DNA of 8,313 nt, from contig JAGQTR010000093.1 of NCBI GenBank assembly GCA_020438915.1, forward strand, positions 1 to 8,313. The letters are read 5' to 3'. This DNA comes from Mycobacterium sp. GTDB taxonomy: Bacteria; Actinomycetota; Actinomycetes; Mycobacteriales; Mycobacteriaceae. The notes beneath the pieces were generated by a model. It saw only the letters and a list, made by a program, of their open reading frames with translations. It was not told the DNA's origin and made no database searches. The translations under genes were made by a program, and so were the position numbers. The first letter of the stretch is position 1. Each line of letters opens with the position of its first letter. Positions 1 through 7,200 of this stretch are shown here, piece after piece.

Positions 1-980
1 TGCAGCAACGCCGCCCAGCGCAGCACCAGGTCAGGCGAACCGCCATCAACCCCCGAGTCGCTGCGCTCCACCCCCCTGGAGCCGGCCCCTTCGAGTTCGA
101 TGGCCTGCCGAAGCACCGTCAGCGAGTGCTGATAGACATCCTTGTGCTGGTGGTGCTCGTCGATCGCCATCCGCATCTCCCCGATCTCGGGCAGCACCAC
201 CGCACCCAGGCCGGTCTGCACCATCAGGTCGATCCCGGCGACGGGGTCGGCGCCCAGGAGTAGCTTGTCCAGTTCGGCGGCGACCCGTTCGGCGGTGATC
301 CGGCCCAGCTGCGGCGCCATCTCCTCAAGCGCGCGGCGCACCCGCGGCGCCACGCTGAATCCGAGCTGCGACACGAACCTGGCCGCCCGCAGCATTCGCA
401 GGGGATCGTCGCCGAACGACACTTCCGGCTCCGAGGGCGTGTCCAGCACACCGGCGCGCAGGGCCGCCAGCCCATCGAGCGGATCGAGGAACTCCCCGAT
501 CCCCCCGGGCCGGTCGGCATCGATCCGCACCGCCATGGCGTTGACGGTGAAATCCCGGCGCCGCAGGTCGTCGGCCAGGTTGCTGCCGAACCGGACATCG
601 GGGTTGCGTGAGATCTGGTCGTAGGTGTCGGCTCGGAAGGTGGTCAGCTCCAACCGGTGTTGGTTTCCCGGCGGGCCTTTACCGACCCCGATCGTGCCGA
701 ACTCGATGCCGGTGTCCCACAGCGCATCCGCCCAGCCCCGCAACAGCGTTTGCATCTGCTCCGGACGGGCGTCGGTGGTCAGGTCGAGATCGGAGCCCAG
801 CCGGCCGAGCAAAGCGTCCCGGACGCTTCCCCCCACGAGATACAGCTCGTGGCCACCGTCGGCGAAGATCCGCCCGAGCGTCTGCAGCACCTCACCATGC
901 CGATTCAACGACACCTGGGCAGCGGCCAGCAGCTCGGCAACGTCGTCGCTGGGGGCCGACGGTGGGCGGGGGTCGGACAC
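1..980 (-). CDS. pcnA: CCA tRNA nucleotidyltransferase (PcnA), N-terminal part, cut by window edge
   Basis: This enzyme adds or repairs the 3' CCA end of tRNAs, using CTP and ATP in the cytoplasm. The window holds 326 codons plus two bases. The M. tuberculosis homologue Rv3907c has about 480 residues, so roughly the last third is missing. The nucleotidyltransferase head starts with LVGGSVRD (residues 48-55) and has the metal-binding DxD at Asp64/Asp66. RRDFTVNAMA follows at 141-150. DDPLR at 191-195 fits the EDxxR-type motif that selects C and A in class II enzymes. The visible part ends with LRWAALL and the first two bases of the next codon (CA), where relatives have HDIGKP of the HD domain. 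GTG at 980-978 is the only plausible start: an in-frame TGA lies 18 nt upstream of it, and the resulting N-terminus resembles relatives. An 18-residue Gly/Ser-rich stretch just before the HD domain replaces about three residues in M. tuberculosis as I recall it. Older annotations call this family poly(A) polymerase. Confidence 0.96.
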   Translation of the reverse strand, partial: MSDPRPPSAPSDDVAELLAAAQVSLNRHGEVLQTLGRIFADGGHELYLVGGSVRDALLGRLGSDLDLTTDARPEQMQTLLRGWADALWDTGIEFGTIGVGKGPPGNQHRLELTTFRADTYDQISRNPDVRFGSNLADDLRRRDFTVNAMAVRIDADRPGGIGEFLDPLDGLAALRAGVLDTPSEPEVSFGDDPLRMLRAARFVSQLGFSVAPRVRRALEEMAPQLGRITAERVAAELDKLLLGADPVAGIDLMVQTGLGAVVLPEIGEMRMAIDEHHQHKDVYQHSLTVLRQAIELEGAGSRGVERSDSGVDGGSPDLVLRWAALL

Positions 981-988
981 GTCCGGTG

Positions 989-994
989 AGCCTA
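989..994 (-). promoter_or_regulatory. Candidate -10 element of pcnA (TAGGCT), possibly leaderless
   Basis: On the minus strand the hexamer TAGGCT matches the mycobacterial SigA-type -10 pattern TAnnnT. Eight bases separate it from the pcnA GTG, which places the expected transcription start at or within about two bases of the start codon. No clear Shine-Dalgarno sequence lies between the box and the start. I do not see a convincing -35 hexamer at 16-18 bp. The assignment rests on position and pattern only. Confidence 0.45.
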
Positions 995-1025
995 CTGGTC
1001 ACAGCCGTGTCACCGACCGGCGAGT

Positions 1026-1039
1026 GCGGTCAGGACCGC
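1026..1039. promoter_or_regulatory. Perfect 14-bp dyad, possible operator in the divergent promoter region
   Basis: The sequence GCGGTC-AG-GACCGC is a perfect inverted repeat with 6-bp arms and a 2-bp centre. It covers the place where the -35 box of the mutT4 promoter should lie: its right end is 13 bp before the -10 TACTAT. It is also 32 bp upstream of the pcnA -10. This is what a dimeric repressor site would look like, but short GC-rich palindromes also occur by chance in DNA of this composition. No cognate regulator can be named. Confidence 0.35.
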
Positions 1040-1052
1040 TGTTCATCCCAAC

Positions 1053-1058
1053 TACTAT
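1053..1058 (+). promoter_or_regulatory. Candidate -10 element of the mutT4 operon (TACTAT), possibly leaderless
   Basis: TACTAT fits TAnnnT well and lies in the most AT-rich spot of the intergenic region. Seven bases separate it from the GTG at 1066, so transcription would begin at or next to the start codon. No Shine-Dalgarno sequence is present between them. The -35 region has no good TTGACA match and is occupied by the dyad at 1026-1039. Confidence 0.55.
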
Positions 1059-1065
1059 CGCTTGG

Positions 1066-1851
1066 GTGTCGGCCGGCGAGCAGCCCAAACCCCGACGACG
1101 CCGAGGTCGGCGTCGCGGCCGACGCGCGGCAGGCCCGCCCGAGGCGGACGCCGACGAATCCGGCGGCCACCGCGAGCGGGCCCCGTCCAGTGTCGACGGT
1201 GACCGGACAGCCCCAACACCCAAACCGAAGAAGGCGCGTCCCCGACGCCCCGCCGAACGACTGCGCACCGTGCACGAAACGTCGGCGGGAGGCCTCGTCA
1301 TCGATGGAATCGACGGTCCCAAGGACAGCCAGGTCGCGGCGTTGATCGGCCGCCTCGACCGGCGTGGACGATTGTTGTGGTCGCTTCCCAAGGGTCATAT
1401 CGAGATAGGTGAGACCGCAGAGCAGACCGCGATCCGCGAAGTCGCCGAGGAGACCGGAATTCAGGGCAGTGTGCTGGCGGCATTGGGCAGCATCGACTAC
1501 TGGTTCGTCACCGAGGGCAGGCGGGTGCACAAGACCGTGCACCATTACCTGATGCAGTTCCTCGGCGGCGAGCTCTCCGACGAAGATGTGGAGGTCACCG
1601 AGGTGGCTTGGGTGCCGCTGGGCGACCTGCCGTCGCGGCTGGCCTACGCCGACGAGCGGCGTCTGGCCGAGGTCGCCGACGAGTTGATCGACAAGCTGCA
1701 GTCCGACGGCCCCGACGCGCTGCCCCCATTACCCCGAACGACCCCGCGGCGGCGAGGCCAGACCCATTCGCACACCCGCAACCAGCGACCCGACCCCACC
1801 GCTCAACGACACCCCGGCCGGCGGACGAACGGCTGCGGACCGGGGACGTGA
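1066..1851 (+). CDS. mutT4: Nudix hydrolase MutT4
   Basis: This is a 261-residue Nudix (nucleoside diphosphate linked to X) hydrolase, the counterpart of M. tuberculosis Rv3908 (about 248 residues). Its likely role is cytoplasmic sanitation of damaged or surplus nucleotides. The exact substrate cannot be read from the sequence. The Nudix fold spans about residues 67-212. The signature GX5EX7REUXEEXGU is complete: Gly110, Glu116, Arg124-Glu125, Glu128-Glu129, Gly131-Ile132, including the metal-binding glutamates. A basic N-terminal tail (residues 1-65) carries an arginine cluster near residues 10-20 that resembles RNA- or DNA-binding tails. The C-terminal tail (213-261) is rich in Pro, Arg and Thr. 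The reading frame stays open upstream to position 625, but GTG 1066 is preferred. It reproduces the short basic N-terminus of relatives and follows a -10 box at the right distance. The stop overlaps the next start by four bases. Confidence 0.93.
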   Translation: MSAGEQPKPRRRRGRRRGRRAAGPPEADADESGGHRERAPSSVDGDRTAPTPKPKKARPRRPAERLRTVHETSAGGLVIDGIDGPKDSQVAALIGRLDRRGRLLWSLPKGHIEIGETAEQTAIREVAEETGIQGSVLAALGSIDYWFVTEGRRVHKTVHHYLMQFLGGELSDEDVEVTEVAWVPLGDLPSRLAYADERRLAEVADELIDKLQSDGPDALPPLPRTTPRRRGQTHSHTRNQRPDPTAQRHPGRRTNGCGPGT

Positions 1852-4262
1852 GCGGACCGCCCGCACGGCTGCTCGCGGCGGTCCTGACGCTGCTGTGGAC
1901 GCTGCTGCCGGTGGCCGGCGCATCCATCGCACGTGCCCAGCCGGTCACCCCGTTTCTGCATGTCCAGATCGACAGCGTCACCCCCGACACCGTCACCACA
2001 ACCAGCCAACCGCTGGTGACCGTGACCGGCACGATCCGCAACGTCGGCGACCGGGTCGTGCGCGATGTGGTGGTTCGGCTCGAACACGCCGCAGCCGTCA
2101 CGTCCTCAAGCGCGCTGCGCACCGACCTCACCGGCAATGTCGATCAGTACCAACCGGCCGCCGACTTCATCACCGTGGCACCCGAAATGGCTCGCGGGCA
2201 AGACGTTCCGTTCCGGCTGGCATATCCCCTGCGATCGGCTGACCGTCCCTCGTTGAACATCGACAGCCCCGGTGTCTACCCGATCATGATCAACGTCAAC
2301 GGCACTCCGGACTACGGGGCACCGGCCCGGCTCGACGACTCACGCTTCCTGCTTCCGGTGCTCGGGGTACCACCGGATGAGTCGTCGGAAACCACCGAGA
2401 GCGACGCACTGGACTCCGCGGTGCCGCCGGACATCACCCGCCCGGTCGCTTTGACGATGTTCTGGCCGTTGGCTGACCGGCCGAGGCTTGCCGCGGGTGC
2501 CCCGGGCGGCACGGTGCCCGTTCGGCTGATCGACGACGACCTGGCGACTTCGCTGGCCCCGGGCGGACGCCTGGACACCATGCTGACCGCGGTCGACTTC
2601 GCGACCAGCCCGGAGGTCAACCCCGACGGCGAGATCACCCCGGCGTTGTGTCTGGCCGTCGACCCCGACCTGCTCGTCACGGTCAACGCCATGACCGGTG
2701 GCTACGTCGTCAACGACGCCGCCGACGCTGGACCGGGCACTCCCACCCATCCCGGTGCCGGCCAGCAGGCTGCCATCGACTGGCTCAACCGGCTCAAGGC
2801 GCTGGCACAACGGATGTGTGTGACCGCAACGGTCTATGCGCAGGCCGACCTCGACGCCCTGCATCGGGTGGCCGATCCGGGTCTGTCGGCGATCGCCACC
2901 ACCGGCGCCGCCGCCATTGTCGACCAGATCCTCGGGACCACCTCCGTGCGGGGGGCCACCCTGGTCGGTGACGGACCGTTGACCGGCCCGGCCGTGCAGT
3001 TGCTCTCCGCGCAGGGTCCGACGGTGGCCATCGGTGCCGCCGAACTGATCGGGCCCGGTGTCGCCGACGGCGGTACGCCCGAGACCGCCGACATTGCCCC
3101 GGTGCGCTACACCCCCACCGTCGTCGCCGCACCCTTCGATCCGGCGGTGGGTGCCGCCCTCGCCGGTATGGGAACCGCCCCTGAGTCCCCGTCCTATCTC
3201 GATCCCTCGCTGGACATCGCACTCAAGCAGGACACCGATGCGGCGCGGCGCCAGGATGCACTGGCCGCACTGTTATGGCGAGGCCTGCAGCCCGAAATCA
3301 CGCCGCGCACCCAGATCCTGATGCCACCCCTGCTCTGGAATCTGACAGCTCAGGACGCGCAGGCAATCCTGACCGCCGTTGCCTCCAGCATCCGGGCCGG
3401 GCTTTCGGTGCCCCGCCCATTGACCGCGTTGATTTCCGAGGCCGGCGCGGAGGCCGAAACAGCACCGGTCCCGGCCACACAGCTGGGCAACCCGCGAGGA
3501 CGATTCGACGACGGCGTCGTTTCGGGCATCTCGGCGGTGACCGGCCGGCTCTTGGGCCTGACCGCGGCGCTGGCCCCGAATGAACGCACCGGCCAGACCG
3601 GCAGCCAGTACACCGCCCCGCTACGCGAGGATCTGCTGCGCGCGTTGAGTCTGTCGGTGCCCCCGGACGCCCGAAACGGACTGGCGCAGCAACGTCTTAC
3701 GACTGTGGGTCGCACGGTGGAGGATCTCTTCAACGCGGTCTCCATCGTGAACCCGGGTGGCTCGTACACGTTGGCGACCGAGCGCAGCCCGCTGCCGCTG
3801 GCGCTACGCAACGACCTGCCGGTGCCGATCCGGGTGCGGCTGGATATCGACGCTCCGCCCGGCATGACGGTCACCGACCCGGGTGAGATCGTGTTGCCGC
3901 CGGGCTACCTGCCGCTGAAGGTGCCGATCGAGGTGCACTTCACTCAGCGGGTGGCCGTGGACGTCGCCCTGCGAACCCCGGAGGGGCTGCCCCTGGGGGA
4001 ACCGGTTCGACTGTCGGTGCACTCCAACGCTTACGGCCAGCTGCTCTTTATCATCACTCTCTCCGCCGGCGCGGTGCTGGTTCTGCTGGCGGGCCGGCGG
4101 CTGTGGCACCGGTTCCGCGGCCAACCCGACCGCGCTGATTTGGACCGCCCCGACCCGATCGAGGTAGCGCTGGCCTACGGCGACGACGACCTCGGCCGGC
4201 CGCGGGAGTCCGACGCCGAACCGGCCCGCCCGGCCAAGACGGTCCGGCGGGGCCGTGACTGA
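1848..4262 (+). CDS. DUF6049-type exported membrane-anchored protein (Rv3909 family)
   Basis: This 804-residue protein of unestablished function matches M. tuberculosis Rv3909 (about 802 residues) in size, position and content. I place it in the DUF6049 family from memory. Residues 1-30 form a signal peptide: a hydrophobic core from Leu8 and a likely cleavage after ARA at 28-30. The bulk (about 31-731) would be extracytoplasmic. It has beta-rich Ig-like segments near the N-terminus (about 33-170) and just before the membrane (about 652-728), with an alpha/beta middle. A single transmembrane helix spans about 732-753, followed by GRR and a charged cytoplasmic tail of some 50 residues. I see only two cysteines, Cys268 and Cys324, which could pair. 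GTG 1848 overlaps the mutT4 stop (GTGA) and is the start that exposes the signal peptide. The frame is open further upstream, but starts there would bury it. The 8-nt overlap with murJ suggests coupled expression and a role in envelope assembly. Confidence 0.9.
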   Translation: MSGPPARLLAAVLTLLWTLLPVAGASIARAQPVTPFLHVQIDSVTPDTVTTTSQPLVTVTGTIRNVGDRVVRDVVVRLEHAAAVTSSSALRTDLTGNVDQYQPAADFITVAPEMARGQDVPFRLAYPLRSADRPSLNIDSPGVYPIMINVNGTPDYGAPARLDDSRFLLPVLGVPPDESSETTESDALDSAVPPDITRPVALTMFWPLADRPRLAAGAPGGTVPVRLIDDDLATSLAPGGRLDTMLTAVDFATSPEVNPDGEITPALCLAVDPDLLVTVNAMTGGYVVNDAADAGPGTPTHPGAGQQAAIDWLNRLKALAQRMCVTATVYAQADLDALHRVADPGLSAIATTGAAAIVDQILGTTSVRGATLVGDGPLTGPAVQLLSAQGPTVAIGAAELIGPGVADGGTPETADIAPVRYTPTVVAAPFDPAVGAALAGMGTAPESPSYLDPSLDIALKQDTDAARRQDALAALLWRGLQPEITPRTQILMPPLLWNLTAQDAQAILTAVASSIRAGLSVPRPLTALISEAGAEAETAPVPATQLGNPRGRFDDGVVSGISAVTGRLLGLTAALAPNERTGQTGSQYTAPLREDLLRALSLSVPPDARNGLAQQRLTTVGRTVEDLFNAVSIVNPGGSYTLATERSPLPLALRNDLPVPIRVRLDIDAPPGMTVTDPGEIVLPPGYLPLKVPIEVHFTQRVAVDVALRTPEGLPLGEPVRLSVHSNAYGQLLFIITLSAGAVLVLLAGRRLWHRFRGQPDRADLDRPDPIEVALAYGDDDLGRPRESDAEPARPAKTVRRGRD

Positions 4263-7200
4263 GCCCAGCCGCCCGCCCCCGCGCGCGGAGCTCTCGGACG
4301 CGGCGGTGGTGTCCCGGTCGTGGGGGATGGCCGCGGCCACGCTGGTCAGCCGGCTCACCGGATTCGCCCGGATCGTGCTGCTGGCCGCGATCCTCGGCGC
4401 CGCACTGTCCAGCGCGTTCACCGTGGCCAACCAGTTGCCCAACCTGATCGCCGCGCTGGTGCTCGAAGCCACGTTCACGGCGATCTTCGTTCCGGTCCTC
4501 GCGCGCGCCGAGCGCGACGACGCCGACGGCGGCGCTGCCTTCATCCGCAGGCTGCTCACTCTCGCCACGACGCTGCTGCTGGTGGTCACCCTGGCCTCGA
4601 CGCTGGCGGCACCGCTGCTGGTCGACCTGATGCTGGGGTCCGACCCGATGGTCAACCGACCCCTCACCACGGCGTTCGCCTACCTGCTGCTGCCGCAGAT
4701 CATCTTCTACGGGTTGTCGTCGGTGTTCATGGCAATCCTGAACACCCGCAACATCTTCGGGCCGCCGGCGTGGGCGCCGGTGGTCAACAACGTCGTCGCG
4801 ATCGGCACCCTCGGGTTGTATCTGCTGGTACCCGGCGAACTTTCGATCAACCCCGTCGAGATGGGCAACGCCAAACTCTTGGTGCTCGGTGTCGGTACCA
4901 CCCTGGGTGTGGTGGCCCAGGCGGCGGTGTTGTTCACCGCGATCCGGGCCGAGCGGGTGAGCTTGCGCCCGCTGTGGGGCATCGACGCCCGCCTCAAGAG
5001 GTTCGGCATGATGGCGCTGGCGATGGTGCTCTACGTCCTGATCAGCCAGGTCGGATTGATCGTCGGCAACCAGATCGCCAGCGCTGCAGCCGCATCCGGT
5101 CCCGCGATCTATAACTACACGTGGCTGGTCCTACAGTTGCCATTCGGCATCATCGGTGTCACCGTGTTGACGGTCGTGATGCCGCGACTGTCCCGCAACG
5201 CTGCCGCCGACAACGGTCCGGCGGTGCTGGCCGACCTGTCCCTGGCGACTCGGTTGACCATGGTGACGTTGATCCCGATCGTGGCGATGATGACCGTCGG
5301 CGGGCCGGCAATCGGCAGTGCGCTGTTCGCCTACGGCAACTTCGGTGAGGTCGATGCCGGCTACCTCGGCATGGCGATCACCCTGTCGGCGTTCACCCTC
5401 ATCCCCTACGCCCTGGTCCTGCTGCAGCTACGGGTGTTCTATGCGCGCGAGGAACCCTGGACACCGATTGTGTTGATCGTCGTGATCACCGCGGTGAAGA
5501 TTGCGGCCTCGCTGGCGGCTCCGCACCTCACCGACGACCCCGACCTGGTTGCCGGCTACCTCGGTCTGGCCAACGGGCTGGGGTTCTTGGCCGGGGCGAC
5601 CGTCGGCTATTTCCTGCTGCGGGCTCGCCTCGATCCGCCGGGCGGGCGGCTCATCGGCCTCGACGTGGTCCGCACCATCCTGGTGACGATCACGGCCTCG
5701 ATGGCCGCGGGTCTGACCGCCCACGTCGTCGACCGCTTCCTCGGGGTGGAGGACCTGACCAGTAAATGGGGTGGTGTCGGCTCACTGCTTCGGCTGTCGG
5801 TGCTGGGCGCCGTGATGGTGCCGATCATCGTCGCGGTGCTGCTCGGTGCCGGTGTGCCCGATGCACGCGCGGCGCTGCGCGCGGTACGTCGGCGCCTCCG
5901 TTCCGGCCGCCCACGCAGCGCGACTGTTCTCCCGTACCCTGATCAGAGAAATCCGTCGGCTGAAGGTGCCGGCGAGTGGAGGCGGAAAGGATCTGCGGTG
6001 AGCGACGAACCCGCCGGCGGGTCCCCTTCGGGCCCGGATTCCTCCGGGCTATCCCGGACCACCCGTATCGAGCGCCCGTCGGTATCCGAGGGGACGGCTC
6101 CGCCGTCGGCTGATGATTTCCAGCCCGACGTGCCGGACACTTTCGGCGCACCCGATATGCCGTCCGAACACGCCACCACGAAGCTGCCGTCACCGGCCGC
6201 CGCCCGCCCCGCTGCGGACCACGGCGGCGATCCGGCCCGCGAACCGCAGGCGTTCGATCCCCCGCGGGATCCGATCACCGAGGCGTCGCCGACCGCCGAG
6301 GACATCCCGTTGATTCCCGGGGCGATGATCGCCAACCGGCGCTACCGGCTCCTTGTGTTCCACGGCGGCCCACCTCATCTGCAGTTCTGGCAGGCACTGG
6401 ACACCGCGCTCGACCGGCAGGTGGCACTGACATTCGTCGGCCCCGAGGGCACGCTGCCCGACCGGCAGGTGCGCGAGATCCTGGCCCGCACCCAACGGCT
6501 CAGCCAGATCGACATGCCCGGGGTGGCACGGGTGCTCGACGTCACCAGCACCGGTCCGGGGGGCCTGGTCGTTTCGGAATGGATCCGGGGCGGTTCGCTG
6601 GCCGAGGTCGCCGACACCTCACCGTCGCCGATCGGCGGCGCCCGAGCGATCCAGTCGCTGGCGGCCGCGGCCGACACCGCACACCGCAGCGGGGTGGCGC
6701 TGTCGGTGGACCATCCCAGTCGCATCCGGGTCAGCATCGAGGGCGACGTGGCGTTGGCGTTCCCGGCGACGTTGCCCGACGCGACGCCCGAACAGGACAT
6801 CCGCGGGATCGGGGCAGCGCTGTATGCGCTGCTGGTCAATCGGTGGCCGCTGCCCGAATCCGGCGAACCCAGCGGTCTGGCTCCCGCCGAGCACGACCCG
6901 GCCGGACAGCCTATCGAGCCCCGCGCCTTCGACCGCGAGATCCCGTTCCAGATCTCGGCTGCGGCCTCGCACGCCGTCCAGGAAGGGGGCGGGATTCGCA
7001 GCGCCCCTACGCTGCTGAACCTGCTGCAACAGGCCACTGCGATCGCCGATCGAACCGATCACATCGCGCCGGTCGAGGACGCCGCACCCGACACCCGCAC
7101 CGGGGGCTGGCTCGGTGCGGCCATCGACCCCGATTCGGAGCTGCGCCGGCGCAAGGGCCTGATGGTCGGTCTGGGGGTGGCGGCCGCGGTCGTTGTCGTC

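Noticed and set aside
142..989. Long plus-strand open frames opposite pcnA, and the 5' extension of the mutT4 frame back to position 625
   Set aside because: The translations are rich in Arg, Ser and Pro without domain motifs. They mirror a clear pcnA coding frame on the minus strand. In GC-rich DNA such shadow frames are expected.
984..1015. Spaced inverted repeat CGGTGA ... TCACCG around the pcnA -10 box
   Set aside because: The arms are only 6 bp and 20 bp apart, which is common by chance here, and most of it lies outside the predicted transcript.
1608..1847. Upstream extension of the DUF6049 frame inside mutT4
   Set aside because: It would overlap mutT4 by about 240 bases and bury the signal peptide. 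GTG 1848 gives a normal signal peptide and the family length.
5760..6100. Frameshift or assembly fusion joining murJ to the kinase-like gene
   Set aside because: The frame is open without disruption, and the M. tuberculosis homologue has the same fused domain order and similar length, so the fusion is genuine.
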